A stretch of DNA of 64,000 nucleotides, taken from contig JAUNER010000003.1 of NCBI GenBank assembly GCA_030525455.1, positions 54,943 to 118,942 on the forward strand. The letters are read 5' to 3'. The notes under the pieces were generated by a model. The model was not told the DNA's origin and ran no database searches. It saw only the letters and a program-made list of their open reading frames with translations. The stretch's first letter is position 1; each line of letters begins with the position of its first letter. The position numbers and the translations under genes are program-made. This DNA is from Akkermansia sp. (lineage in GTDB: Bacteria > Verrucomicrobiota > Verrucomicrobiia > Verrucomicrobiales > Akkermansiaceae). Below are positions 16,772-25,493 of the stretch, in pieces.

Positions 16772-18451
16772 TTATTTTTGTTTTTTTGCCCAAGAATCCT
16801 TGAGTGCCACCGTGCGGTTAAAGACAGGGCGTGTGCCTGCAACGTGGTCGCGACGGTCTGCAACAAAGTACCCTAAGCGTTCAAACTGGCAATGGAATTC
16901 CGGTTCCACTGTGGCTAAAGCAGGCTCGATTTTTGCCTGACTGATGATGCTGAGTGAATCCGGATTTAATACGGATAGGAATCCGTCTTCTGCGGCATCC
17001 GGGTTCTCTGTGGTAAAGAGTCTGTCGTAAATGCGAATTTCGGCATCAACGGCGTGCTTAGTACTTACCCAGTGGATGGCGGCTCGGCATTGGATACCTT
17101 CCGGTGGGTTGGCTCCGATTGTGCCGGGGATGTGTTCGCAGATGACTTCTGTGATATTACCCTCGGCATCTGTCTTGTAATCTGTACAGGTGATGCAATA
17201 CCCCCCACGTAGGCGAACTGTGCGTCCGGGTGCTAAGCGGTAGTATTTTTTGGGAGGGTCGAGCATAAAGTCGTCTCGCTCAATCCAGACTTCTTTGGTG
17301 AGCAGGACTGTGCGGTTGCCTTCTTCGGGTTTTTCCGGATTATTGAGAACTTCAATGGGTTCTTCTGTATCGTCCGGTAGGGTGGTGATAACTACTTTTA
17401 GAGGATTAAGCACGGCCATGCGACGCGGTGCATGGGCGTTGAGGTCTTCTCGTACGCTATATTCCAGCAGAGCCACATCGGTGAGGGCGTTCATCTTTGT
17501 GATGCCGATGGTGTGGCAGAAATTGCGAATAGCCGCCGGAGTGTAACCACGACGCCGCATTCCGGAAACCGTGGGCATACGTGGGTCATCCCAGCCGGAT
17601 ACGCGCTCTTCCTGAACCAGTTGGAGTAGCTTTCTCTTACTCATCACCGTGTAAGTGAGGTTCAGACGGGCAAATTCTGTCTGGCGTGGACGTGACGGAA
17701 CCGGGCAATTCTCAATCACCCAGTCGTAAAGCGGACGATGGTTTTCAAACTCAAGTGTACAGAGTGAGTGAGTGATGTGTTCGTAGGCATCTTCCAAGGG
17801 GTGAGCAAAGTCGTACATGGGGTAGATGCACCATTTGTTGCCGGTGTTGTGGTGCTCTGCAAACATGATGCGGTAGAGAACGGGGTCTCTCATGTTCATA
17901 TTGCTGGAGCTCATGTCGATTTTTGCACGTAAAATAGCCTGACCTTCCGGAATTTCGCCATTTTTCATGGCTTCAAAGCGAGCCATGTTTTCTTCGATGC
18001 TACGGTCGCGATAGGGTGAGGCCTGCCCCGGGGTGTTTACATTCCCTCGCTGGAGGCGAATTTCTTCTACAGTTTGTTCGTCAACGTAGGCAAGCCCCTT
18101 TTGGATGAGAGCTACGGCACATTCGTAGAAAAAGTCAAACATATTGCTGGCAAAGAAAAGCTTGTCTTTCCAGTCAAAGCCTAGCCAATGAATGTCTTCT
18201 TGGATGCTGTTGACGTATTCTTGGTCTTCTTTGCTCGGGTTGGTATCGTCAAAACGTAAATGGCAACGAGCTCCGGCAAATTCTTGTGCTATGCCGAAGT
18301 TTAAGCAAATGGATTTGGCATGACCAATGTGTAAGTATCCGTTTGGTTCGGGGGGAAAGCGTGTGATAGGGGCTTGATGCTTACCTGAGGCAAGATCAGA
18401 AGTTATCATATCGCGGATGAAATCTCGGCGTTCGGCAGGCTGCGTTGACAT
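16772..18451 (-). CDS. glnS: Glutaminyl-tRNA synthetase
   Basis: Class I aminoacyl-tRNA synthetase charging tRNA-Gln. The 559-residue protein shows the HIGH motif in FPPEPNGYLHIGHAKS, the KMSKS-equivalent VMSKRKL, and two C-terminal anticodon-binding beta-barrels (ending ADRRDHVAGTRPVFNRTVALKDSW). The GlnRS-specific segments AILRAKIDMSSSNMNMRDPVLYRI and YPMYDFAHPLEDAYEHITHSLCTLEFENHRPLYDW distinguish it from GluRS, so this bacterium can charge Gln directly. It is the first gene of the six-gene operon and has a promoter 6 nt from its ATG. Confidence 0.96.
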   Translation of the reverse strand: MSTQPAERRDFIRDMITSDLASGKHQAPITRFPPEPNGYLHIGHAKSICLNFGIAQEFAGARCHLRFDDTNPSKEDQEYVNSIQEDIHWLGFDWKDKLFFASNMFDFFYECAVALIQKGLAYVDEQTVEEIRLQRGNVNTPGQASPYRDRSIEENMARFEAMKNGEIPEGQAILRAKIDMSSSNMNMRDPVLYRIMFAEHHNTGNKWCIYPMYDFAHPLEDAYEHITHSLCTLEFENHRPLYDWVIENCPVPSRPRQTEFARLNLTYTVMSKRKLLQLVQEERVSGWDDPRMPTVSGMRRRGYTPAAIRNFCHTIGITKMNALTDVALLEYSVREDLNAHAPRRMAVLNPLKVVITTLPDDTEEPIEVLNNPEKPEEGNRTVLLTKEVWIERDDFMLDPPKKYYRLAPGRTVRLRGGYCITCTDYKTDAEGNITEVICEHIPGTIGANPPEGIQCRAAIHWVSTKHAVDAEIRIYDRLFTTENPDAAEDGFLSVLNPDSLSIISQAKIEPALATVEPEFHCQFERLGYFVADRRDHVAGTRPVFNRTVALKDSWAKKQK

Positions 18452-18457
18452 GCGGAT

Positions 18458-18486
18458 ATTCTACTCTTTTTGTGGGTAATCTGCAA
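18458..18486 (-). promoter_or_regulatory. glnS operon promoter, leaderless configuration
   Basis: On the minus strand, -35 TTGCAG (18481-18486), 17-nt spacer, -10 TAGAAT (18458-18463), then 6 nt to the glnS ATG. Confidence 0.6.
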
Positions 18487-18520
18487 GTGATTAGCCAGAG
18501 GATGACATTGAGCTACGTTG

Positions 18521-18544
18521 AATTGGCAATGAAATCTGCCAATT
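18521..18544. repeat. Perfect inverted repeat in the glnS / zinc-ribbon divergent region
   Basis: AATTGGCA (18521-18528) and TGCCAATT (18537-18544) are perfect 8-bp arms with an 8-nt centre. They lie between the two divergent promoters, about 35 bp upstream of the glnS -35. A regulator-binding dyad is plausible. Confidence 0.4.
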
Positions 18545-18620
18545 AGTGGAGTATTTCGTCCGGATGAGTCAGTAAATTGGGAAAAATTTGCAGGAATGTG
18601 CCTTATTTTTGTGACTACTG

Positions 18621-18648
18621 TTGATTAAAATCAAAAAGGTGGTATTCT
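18621..18648 (+). promoter_or_regulatory. Promoter of the zinc-ribbon gene, leaderless configuration
   Basis: -35 TTGATT (18621-18626), 16-nt spacer, -10 TATTCT (18643-18648), then 6 nt to the ATG at 18655. Confidence 0.55.
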
Positions 18649-18654
18649 CTCTGA

Positions 18655-20256
18655 ATGAATTTGCTCTGCCCGGAATGTAAACAGCGAATTAATATTCCTT
18701 CAACGGAAGAAGGAAATATGGTTCATTGCCCAAAGTGTGACCATAAGTTTTTGTGTGAAAAACCTTCTGCAAAAAGTCGTAAGTCTTTTGCTAGAACTAG
18801 TGGAAAGGTTGTTGCAAAATTGGCTAGAGATAAGAGTGATGTGGTTCATTCTGCCTTGATGGATAGCGGAATTGTTCAGATTTTGTGCCTTGTTACTTCT
18901 CTTTTGTTAGCTATAGGCTGCATCTGGCTTTTTTATATGGCCTCGGGGAAAAACTCGTCGACGAATTTCCTCTCTATGCTTTTGTTCCCACAACAGCAAA
19001 TGTTTGCTATCTTTTTTGCTTGTCTGTCGGGCGGGCTTTTGGCTTGTGCCGGTAGACGACATAAGGTGCTTTTTGTGGTTCTAGGGGTGATTCTCGCCGG
19101 ATTTGTTGGGGCTTTGCCTTATATGTATACGGTAAAAATCAGTCCTATTGTTTATGGCTTGGAGGAAGACCCCACCCAGGTGCCTCAAAACAAGCCTGCT
19201 GATGCAGAAGCCGGGTTTGTAAAACATGAGCCTATTCCTTTTGCAGAAAAAGAGGTAAGAATTCATAGCTATACCGAAGATGAACTAAAACCATTATTTT
19301 CAACGATTGAAGAAAAAGAGGCTCAGGGCGTATTGGGTATTTGGACTGTCGGGGTTAATGTGACAAATTGCGATATGATTAAGCGTTATTTGAAGCGCAT
19401 GACTCAGTCAGAAGATGAACCAATGTTCTACGACCGCCGTGGTATGGGAGGCGGACTATTTGTGATTACTCCCACAGCTATGCGATTCGAAGAGTTTGTG
19501 GAAGTGGCAGAAAAAATGGGGAAGGTGACACTTAAGGATGCCGATAGATATTTTGTCGAAGTGGAATTGAACCGCGAAAAATTTGACGCTCGTCCGGGGT
19601 CTCCTGCACTGAGAGATGAAAGACATGCGTATTTTGCATTGTCCAATTATAAAGAGTTGTCTTGCTTGGACTCATATCGAATCATGGCAGCGGCTAAGCG
19701 ACTGGCTGCTGTGAAGAATATCGAGGGGAATCAATCCTATGCCAATGTGCAAGAAGATGTGGTAAGAGAGCTAAAGAGGTTGCTACAAGAGCCGTGGGGG
19801 CGCGATGCTGAGTATGTGACAGCATTGACATCTGCATTGGTTACATGGGCCAAAAAGGATGATAAAGAAGCATGTCGTGTCGTATTCTATGTAGTTTCTG
19901 AACTGAAAAAAGCAGATTGCGAGATTCCGGTAACAGTTATTAGGTATTTGCTCGATGGCGGTGAAGTTGGAGCATCTGAGATTTTATTAACTGAATGGGT
20001 GAATAACCCGCAACGCTGGGAAAAACAGTGTTGCATACCGGGTTCCATTTCTGAGGAAGCTATTATTCGTGAGCTGGAAGCTTCTTCTGATTATGTGCGG
20101 AAGCGTTCTGCTGTGCGTATTTTGGGGCAAATCGGGGGGAAATCTGCCCTTGAGGCTCTTAAAAAGTACAAAAATCATAGCGATAATGAACTTCGTCTCT
20201 GTGCTGAGTTGGCTATTGATTTGGTAGAAAAACGTCTGCTTAAGTCTGCTGAATAA
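18655..20256 (+). CDS. Zinc-ribbon membrane protein with C-terminal HEAT-like repeats
   Basis: 533 residues. The N-terminus is a MJ0042-like zinc ribbon with CxxC pairs Cys5/Cys8 and Cys25/Cys28 (LLCPECKQ and VHCPKCDHKF). Three hydrophobic segments follow (about 72-98, 105-125 and 130-155). Then comes a long soluble region with a basic GMGGGLFVITPTAMRFEEFVE patch, and a C-terminal alpha-helical solenoid whose last units (YVRKRSAVRILGQIGGKSALEALKKY) resemble HEAT/PBS repeats. No enzymatic motif is visible. The topology suggests cytoplasmic sensing or scaffolding at the inner membrane, but the function is unknown. It is monocistronic: its own leaderless-type promoter in front and an intrinsic terminator at 20326-20362 behind. 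Confidence 0.75.
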   Translation: MNLLCPECKQRINIPSTEEGNMVHCPKCDHKFLCEKPSAKSRKSFARTSGKVVAKLARDKSDVVHSALMDSGIVQILCLVTSLLLAIGCIWLFYMASGKNSSTNFLSMLLFPQQQMFAIFFACLSGGLLACAGRRHKVLFVVLGVILAGFVGALPYMYTVKISPIVYGLEEDPTQVPQNKPADAEAGFVKHEPIPFAEKEVRIHSYTEDELKPLFSTIEEKEAQGVLGIWTVGVNVTNCDMIKRYLKRMTQSEDEPMFYDRRGMGGGLFVITPTAMRFEEFVEVAEKMGKVTLKDADRYFVEVELNREKFDARPGSPALRDERHAYFALSNYKELSCLDSYRIMAAAKRLAAVKNIEGNQSYANVQEDVVRELKRLLQEPWGRDAEYVTALTSALVTWAKKDDKEACRVVFYVVSELKKADCEIPVTVIRYLLDGGEVGASEILLTEWVNNPQRWEKQCCIPGSISEEAIIRELEASSDYVRKRSAVRILGQIGGKSALEALKKYKNHSDNELRLCAELAIDLVEKRLLKSAE

Positions 20257-20325
20257 TTTGACTGTCTGGAGTTAATGCCGAGAGTGGCTTTGCTTAAAGT
20301 TGTATCTTTCGGGTGGATGATTTAT

Positions 20326-20362
20326 AAAAACTCGCTTCTTTTTTAGAGGGGCGGGTTTTTTT
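20326..20362 (+). terminator. Intrinsic terminator after the zinc-ribbon gene
   Basis: A 10-bp stem (20326-20335 with 20351-20360, one G-U pair) has a 15-nt loop and ends in TTTTTTT. It precedes the MFS gene promoter by a few bases. Confidence 0.75.
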
Positions 20363-20365
20363 GTA

Positions 20366-20393
20366 TTGCGATACCGGCTCAAATGATTACAAT
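20366..20393 (+). promoter_or_regulatory. MFS transporter promoter
   Basis: -35 TTGCGA (20366-20371), 16-nt spacer, -10 TACAAT (20388-20393), then 9 nt to the ATG at 20403, so the leader would be 2-3 nt. Confidence 0.55.
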
Positions 20394-20402
20394 GGGCGAA
20401 CT

Positions 20403-22229
20403 ATGACAGATCAAGGAATAGCAGACTCCGGTTCAAATGAATCGGTTAAGAAGTATGCGAAGTACCTCCTGTTTATGGCCGGATTAGGCGGTCTTCTTTA
20501 TGGGATGGACGTTGGCATTATCTCTCACGCATTACCATACATTCGAGCAACATCGACATACAGTGACGGGGATATTTCTCAGGTTGTTGCTGCGGTGTTG
20601 TTGGGTAGTGTGCTTTCTTCTTTATTTGCAGGATGGATGGCAGATAAGTTGGGGCGTAAGTGGATGATTGTTATCTCAGCAGCATTGTTCTTGTTGAGTA
20701 TCCCTGTCATTTGCTGGTCCGATAACAACCTAGGGATGCTTATGGGTGGTCGTATCCTCATGGGTATTAGTGGTGGTCTGCTCGGGGTGGTTGTGCCTCT
20801 ATATTTGGCAGAATGCTTAGGTGCATCTGAACGTGGTAAAGGTACGGGTATGTTCCAGTTGATGCTTACCATTGGTTTGGTATTTACAGCATTGATTGGT
20901 TCCGCTGTTACTTACTATTTTGGTCCGGCAGATGCTGCTAATGTGGCCAAGGAAACAAAAGAATGGGCATGGCAGTTGATTTTCTGGGTATCTGCATTGC
21001 CCGGTATCGTGCTTGTTCTTGGGGCTCTTTTCCTTTCTGAATCCCCTCGTTGGCTCTACCAGCGTGGCAAGGAAGAAGATGCTCTTAAGTCTCTCAGTAG
21101 AAATAACCCTGAGGATGAAGCTAAGGCAATTCTCGAAGAAATGCGTGCATCTGACGAAGCTGATAAGAAGGCTCGTGCAGAAATGGCTGAAGCTGCTAAG
21201 GGTGATTCTCTCCTTCAGAAAAAGTACATTGTTCCATTCGTATTAGCCGTTGTTATTCTTGCTTGTACACAGGCAACCGGTATTAACTCTGTACTTAACT
21301 ACTCTGTTGAAGTATTCCAGCAGTCCGGGCTAGGTGAAAAAGCCGGTATTGCTGATATTGCCATTAAAGTTACCAACGTTGTGATGACTCTTGTTGCCAT
21401 GACCTTGGTTGACAAGAAGGGGCGTAAGTTCCTCCTTAAGCTCGGTACTATCGGTATTATCGTCGGTCTTGCCGGTGTGGGTGGTGCTTTCTACTCATTT
21501 GAAGGTGACCGTACAGACGTACTTGATAAGATTAAGGTTGAAAATAATGCATTGAACATCGACCTTAGCAAGCCGGAAACTCAAGCCATGCTTGGTTTGA
21601 AAGGCGAGAAGGGCGAACAGTTGATTCTCAATGTTACCCAAGGTACCGGTACTAAGGTTTACATTGCCGAAGTCGGTAAGGATAAGGGCGACAAGATTGA
21701 TATTAAGGCCACAAACTGGGAAGAACCTACTATCGTAGAATTGATTCTCCCATGGTCCGGTCGTTCTGTATTCAATTCCGAAGACCCGGCAATGGCTACA
21801 GGTCAGCCTATGGCTTTGACAGTATCCAAGGCACAAGTTGGTATGTGCCCAAGTCCGACCACAGGTTGGATTGTCACGGTATTCTTCATTCTGTTCATTG
21901 CTTTCTATGCAGTAGGTCCCGGTGTGTGTGTATGGTTGGCTCTTTCTGAGTTGATGCCTACTCGCATTCGCTCCGTTGGTATGTCTATTGGTTTGTTTAT
22001 TAACCAAGCTGTATCTACCACGATTGCCGGTACATTCCTACCATGGGCAGGTTCATGGGGGTACTCCGGTGTGTTCTTTACGCTGGCCGGTTGCACGGTG
22101 ATTTACTTCCTCACTGCCGCATTCTGGCTCCCGGAAACCAAGGGTCGTACCTTGGAAGAAATTGAGGCATACTTTACCACAGGTAAGATGCCGAAGCGTA
22201 AGGATGAGGAAGAAGAACAGGAAGCTTAA
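20403..22229 (+). CDS. Sugar-porter family MFS transporter with extra extracytoplasmic domain
   Basis: Inner-membrane sugar/H+ symporter of the Major Facilitator Superfamily, sugar porter branch (XylE/GalP/GLUT-like). It has 608 residues from the ATG at 20403. Family motifs are DKLGRKW (81-87), RILMGISGG (117-125), PLYLAECLGASERGKG (132-147), SESPRWLYQRGK (212-223), DKKGRKFLL (337-345) and LPETKGRTLEEIE (576-588). The last of these is the PETKG hallmark. Between the ninth and tenth membrane helices (about 366-488) there is a polar insertion of about 120 residues, absent from ordinary sugar porters (about 460-490 aa). By topology this loop faces the periplasm. The tail is acidic (KRKDEEEEQEA). 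It is flanked by its own promoter and terminator. The substrate is not determinable. Confidence 0.88.
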   Translation: MTDQGIADSGSNESVKKYAKYLLFMAGLGGLLYGMDVGIISHALPYIRATSTYSDGDISQVVAAVLLGSVLSSLFAGWMADKLGRKWMIVISAALFLLSIPVICWSDNNLGMLMGGRILMGISGGLLGVVVPLYLAECLGASERGKGTGMFQLMLTIGLVFTALIGSAVTYYFGPADAANVAKETKEWAWQLIFWVSALPGIVLVLGALFLSESPRWLYQRGKEEDALKSLSRNNPEDEAKAILEEMRASDEADKKARAEMAEAAKGDSLLQKKYIVPFVLAVVILACTQATGINSVLNYSVEVFQQSGLGEKAGIADIAIKVTNVVMTLVAMTLVDKKGRKFLLKLGTIGIIVGLAGVGGAFYSFEGDRTDVLDKIKVENNALNIDLSKPETQAMLGLKGEKGEQLILNVTQGTGTKVYIAEVGKDKGDKIDIKATNWEEPTIVELILPWSGRSVFNSEDPAMATGQPMALTVSKAQVGMCPSPTTGWIVTVFFILFIAFYAVGPGVCVWLALSELMPTRIRSVGMSIGLFINQAVSTTIAGTFLPWAGSWGYSGVFFTLAGCTVIYFLTAAFWLPETKGRTLEEIEAYFTTGKMPKRKDEEEEQEA

Positions 22230-22257
22230 TCTGCGATTCTTCAAATATATTTAGATT

Positions 22258-22296
22258 AAAAATCCACCCTGCGGAAACGTGGGGTGGATTTTTTTT
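22258..22296 (+). terminator. Intrinsic terminator after the MFS gene
   Basis: A 12-bp perfect stem (22258-22269 with 22282-22293, core AATCCACCC/GGGTGGATT), 12-nt loop and a T-run through 22296. Confidence 0.85.
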
Positions 22297-22426
22297 CTGA
22301 GCTTGTATGGTGGTTATGAGACTTTTGTGTTGGGGGGAATCAATATGTCTATAATGGTGAAATTGGATTTTGATTTTCTCAAATTTATGTAAATAAAAAA
22401 AAGTCAGTCATTTATATTATTAGAGA

Positions 22427-22456
22427 TTGAAGCTGACATGTTGAATGATGTATACT
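22427..22456 (+). promoter_or_regulatory. Probable promoter of the GDP-fucose operon
   Basis: -35 TTGAAG (22427-22432), 18-nt spacer, -10 TATACT (22451-22456). The predicted start near 22463 is just before the first leader hairpin. A second, isolated TATAAT at 22350-22355 has no good -35. Confidence 0.5.
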
Positions 22457-22462
22457 GCCATC

Positions 22463-22608
22463 GCAAACCACCGAAAAGGTGACGTATGTAGTCTGATTAA
22501 GACTTGTTAGAGTGATAATGTGGTATCGTCTTTATCACTCGCATCAATGGGTGCTTGTCTACAAATATAACATCAGACTTAATTTCACATCAAATAAAGT
22601 TCTCTTAC
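22463..22608 (+). promoter_or_regulatory. Structured 5' leader of gmd with three hairpins
   Basis: About 146 nt between the predicted transcription start and the gmd ATG contain three consecutive perfect stems: CACC/GGTG with a GAAAA loop (22469-22481), AGTCT/AGACT with a 5-nt loop (22490-22504), and GAGTGATAA/TTATCACTC with a 13-nt loop (22510-22540). A spacer of about 70 nt follows. It stands out among genes that mostly have no leader, so it may be a cis-regulatory RNA. Confidence 0.45.
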
Positions 22609-23697
22609 ATGAAAACAGCACTTATTACCGGTGTCACAGGGCAGGATGGTTCTTTTCTTTCTGAGCTTCTGTTAGAAAAAGGCTATGATGTTCATGGCAT
22701 TATTCGTCGTTCATCCGTTGACTTTCGCGAACGCATTGCTCATTTGGAAGGGCAACCAAATTTTCACTTGCATTATGCCGATTTAACGGACTCTATGAGT
22801 TTGGTAAAGGTTGTAGCGGCCGTGCGTCCGGATGAGATTTATAACCTCGCGGCACAAAGCCATGTGCAGGTAAGTTTTGATTCCCCGGAGTTTACAGCCA
22901 ATGTAGATGCAACGGGTGTTTTGCGAGTATTGGAAGCAGTACGGGTATGTGGACTTGCTGACACGTGCCGTATTTACCAAGCTTCTACTTCTGAGCTGTA
23001 TGGGAAGGTTGAGGAAGTTCCGCAGAGTGAGAAAACGCCCTTTCATCCATATAGCCCTTATGCCGTGGCTAAACTGTATGGGTACTGGATTGTTAAGGAA
23101 TATCGCGAGGCATATAATATGTTCTGTTGCTCCGGTATTTTATTCAATCATGAATCTGAACGCCGCGGTGAAACGTTTGTAACCCGCAAAATCACCCTTG
23201 CTGCAGCCCGCATTAAGCAGGGTAAGCAGGAAAAACTTTACCTAGGTAATTTATCCTCTTTGCGAGACTGGGGGTATGCCAAGGATTACGTGGAGTGTAT
23301 GTGGTTGATGTTACAAAACGAAAAACCGGAGGACTTTGTGATTGCCACGGGGGTACAGTATTCTGTGCGGGATTTTTGCTATCATGCGTTTAAGCATGTG
23401 GGTATAGAACTGGAGTTTGTGGGTGAGGGAATTGATGAAAAAGGAATTGATAAAGCAACCGGAAAAGTTCTCATCGAAGTGTCACCGGATTTCTTCCGAC
23501 CGACAGACGTTGTGAATCTTTGGGGTGATCCGAGCAAGGCTCGTGAGGTTCTTGGTTGGGATCCACAAAAAACGCCCTTTGAACAATTGGTGAAAATTAT
23601 GGTAGATGCAGATATGGCCAAGGTGGCGGCAGATAGTGCCGGCGATCAAGTGAGAGTTAACCTTGCCGAATATTTGGAGAAAGGTATTATAAAATAA
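22609..23697 (+). CDS. gmd: GDP-mannose 4,6-dehydratase
   Basis: Converts GDP-D-mannose to GDP-4-keto-6-deoxymannose, the first committed step to GDP-L-fucose and related 6-deoxyhexoses. It is an extended SDR enzyme of 362 residues. The NAD(P)-binding [10 protein letters not shown] lies at the N-terminus, followed by the family segments IIRRSS and [10 protein letters not shown]. The active-site Ser/Thr region is [10 protein letters not shown], the catalytic YxxxK is in [13 protein letters not shown], and [16 protein letters not shown] is typical of GMD. The start at 22609 begins right at the Rossmann motif. An upstream in-frame TTG (22555) would add 18 unrelated residues. It is the first gene of gmd-fcl-fusion, with fcl starting 8 bp after the stop. 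Confidence 0.95.
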   Translation: MKTALITGVTGQDGSFLSELLLEKGYDVHGIIRRSSVDFRERIAHLEGQPNFHLHYADLTDSMSLVKVVAAVRPDEIYNLAAQSHVQVSFDSPEFTANVDATGVLRVLEAVRVCGLADTCRIYQASTSELYGKVEEVPQSEKTPFHPYSPYAVAKLYGYWIVKEYREAYNMFCCSGILFNHESERRGETFVTRKITLAAARIKQGKQEKLYLGNLSSLRDWGYAKDYVECMWLMLQNEKPEDFVIATGVQYSVRDFCYHAFKHVGIELEFVGEGIDEKGIDKATGKVLIEVSPDFFRPTDVVNLWGDPSKAREVLGWDPQKTPFEQLVKIMVDADMAKVAADSAGDQVRVNLAEYLEKGIIK

Positions 23698-23705
23698 TTC
23701 CTGCA

Positions 23706-24647
23706 ATGGAACAAGATTCAAAAATCTATGTAGCAGGGCATCGTGGTATGGTTGGCTCTGCTATTGTGCGTGAATTACAACGCCAAGGATACTCCAATAT
23801 CGTTACTCGCACTCATTCTCAGCTGGATCTTTGTCGGCAAGACCAAGTAGAGGATTTTTTTGCTGATGAAAAGCCAGAGTATGTTTTCCTAGCAGCAGCC
23901 AAGGTTGGCGGAATTGTGGCCAATAGCTCTGCCTTGGCGGATTTTATGTATGAGAACATGATTCTGGAGATGAATGTTATTCATGCTGCATGGCAGAATG
24001 GTTGTAAAAAGCTAGAGTTCCTCGGTTCATCTTGTATCTACCCACGAGAAGCTCCTCAGCCTATGCCGGAAAGCTGTTTGCTTACCTCTGCTCTTGAGCA
24101 AACAAACGAGGCTTATGCTTTGGCTAAAATCTCCGGTTTGAAATACTGTGAATATCTGAATCGTCAGTATAATACCGATTATATTAGCGTGATGCCAACA
24201 AATCTTTATGGCCCGAATGACAATTACCACCCTACACACAGTCATGTGCTACCGGCTCTTATTCGTCGTTTTCACGAGGCAAAGGAATCCGGTGTTTCAT
24301 CGGTAACTTGTTGGGGAGATGGTACGCCACGACGTGAGTTTTTGTATGTGGACGACCTTGCAAATCTTTGTGTGTTTTTGATGAATAATTATAGTGGCAA
24401 CGAGACTGTCAACGCCGGAACAGGGAAAGAGGTTACCATCAAGGAATTGACCGAGCTGGTGGCAGATGTCGTAGGGTATACCGGAGAGATTTTGTGGGAT
24501 ACTACGAAACCTAACGGAACCCCTCGCAAGTTGTTGGATGTTTCTAAAAGCCGTGCTTTGGGGTGGCAGTATAAGACGGAGTTGCGGGATGGTATTTGCC
24601 TGGCATATCAGGACTTTTTGTTAAACCCAATCAGAGCGGAAAGATAA
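23706..24647 (+). CDS. fcl: GDP-L-fucose synthase
   Basis: Bifunctional 3,5-epimerase/4-reductase (WcaG) turning GDP-4-keto-6-deoxymannose into GDP-L-fucose. It has 313 residues with NADP-binding [11 protein letters not shown] (12-22), the [18 protein letters not shown] active-site segment, catalytic YxxxK in [16 protein letters not shown], and [31 protein letters not shown], a near-diagnostic GFS signature. It lies directly after gmd and 4 bp before the nucleotidyltransferase-cupin gene, so the three are cotranscribed. The product probably decorates surface glycans. No glycosyltransferase is in the window. Confidence 0.95.
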   Translation: MEQDSKIYVAGHRGMVGSAIVRELQRQGYSNIVTRTHSQLDLCRQDQVEDFFADEKPEYVFLAAAKVGGIVANSSALADFMYENMILEMNVIHAAWQNGCKKLEFLGSSCIYPREAPQPMPESCLLTSALEQTNEAYALAKISGLKYCEYLNRQYNTDYISVMPTNLYGPNDNYHPTHSHVLPALIRRFHEAKESGVSSVTCWGDGTPRREFLYVDDLANLCVFLMNNYSGNETVNAGTGKEVTIKELTELVADVVGYTGEILWDTTKPNGTPRKLLDVSKSRALGWQYKTELRDGICLAYQDFLLNPIRAER

Positions 24648-24651
24648 AGGC

Positions 24652-25461
24652 ATGAGTGAATCTCGTCCAAAGGTGTTGGTTTCCGGGTGCTATGATGAAT
24701 TGCATAGCGGGCATATTGCTTTTCTGAAAGAGGCAGCAAGCTACGGGGATGTTTATGTCTCTATGGGGTCTGATGCCACGGTGCTTGCTCTCAAGAAGCG
24801 AAAGGCAGTTTGCTCTGAGGAGGAGCGTCGCTATATGTTGGAATCTATACGGTTTGTGAAAGAAGTTTACATTGCACCTGATTCAGAGTCGGTATTGGAT
24901 TTTGCACCATTGCTGGATAGGATAAAGCCGGATATTTTCTTTGTTAATGCAGATGGCAGTAGCGAAGAAAAACGAGCATTGGTAGAGTCTAAGGGCATAC
25001 GTTATATTGTTAGTCCTCGTATTAGCGTAGGGGATGGCAATGGGGTTATTCGCCCATTTCCTAAACTCTTACCAGAGGCTCCTGATAAGGAGCTGCCGCC
25101 CATGACCTATAAGGCAGGGGATAGCGACATTCGCCCTTGGGGTAGCTGGTTGGTTATGGATGCCATGCCTCGCTCTGTGGTGAAAAAGCTTACCATTCTA
25201 CCCAAGAATCGCCTTTCTTTGCAGCGGCATAGACATCGTTCAGAACTCTGGACTGTGGTGGAAGGTGTTGCTAGTGTTCAATGTGACCGTCAAATGTTTA
25301 CCCTTCGTGCGGGTGAGCAGATTTTTCTACCTAAGGGGTGTATGCACCGATTGAGTAATTCTACCGACCACCCGGTTATCGTTATAGAAATTCAATTTGG
25401 TAACATTTTGAGTGAAGAAGACATTGAGCGATTTGACGATGATTATGGACGCGGTTCTTAA
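24652..25461 (+). CDS. Fusion of HxGH nucleotidyltransferase-like domain and mannose-6-P isomerase/guanylyltransferase-type cupin
   Basis: 269 residues in two domains. Residues 7-125 resemble the cytidylyltransferase-like Rossmann fold (RfaE2/TagD type): VLVSGCYDELHSGHIAFLKEA with the HxGH motif HSGH (18-21), YVSMGSD, and KPDIFFVNADGSSEEKRALVESKGI. The usual ISTT motif at its end is replaced by SPRISVGDG. Residues 160-269 are a cupin matching the C-terminus of AlgA/ManC (type II phosphomannose isomerase): RPWGSWLV, LSLQRHRHRSELWTVVEG, FLPKGCMHRLSN, ERFDDDYGR, with candidate metal ligands His193, His195, Glu198 and His232. In ManC the cupin is fused to a different, GT-A-like nucleotidyltransferase, so this pairing is atypical. 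It follows fcl by 4 bp. A role in activating a sugar phosphate for the same glycan pathway is inferred. Confidence 0.75.
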   Translation: MSESRPKVLVSGCYDELHSGHIAFLKEAASYGDVYVSMGSDATVLALKKRKAVCSEEERRYMLESIRFVKEVYIAPDSESVLDFAPLLDRIKPDIFFVNADGSSEEKRALVESKGIRYIVSPRISVGDGNGVIRPFPKLLPEAPDKELPPMTYKAGDSDIRPWGSWLVMDAMPRSVVKKLTILPKNRLSLQRHRHRSELWTVVEGVASVQCDRQMFTLRAGEQIFLPKGCMHRLSNSTDHPVIVIEIQFGNILSEEDIERFDDDYGRGS

Positions 25462-25485
25462 TCTGCCCCTATTAGGGGGGAGATT
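25460..25485. terminator. Hairpin between convergent genes
   Basis: AATCT-g-CCCCT, a 3-nt loop, then AGGGG-gg-AGATT (25460-25485) lies between the fusion gene and the convergent acyltransferase gene. It has no strong U-run, so termination is only probable. Confidence 0.45.
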
Positions 25486-25493
25486 TGTGAAGA

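Noticed and set aside
22463..22504. Resemblance to a cyclic-di-GMP-I riboswitch (GCAAACC, GAAA-capped stem, GACG)
   Set aside because: The conserved CAAAGC segment, the 5' strand of the closing stem and the tetraloop-receptor half are not present. Only a short stretch matches.
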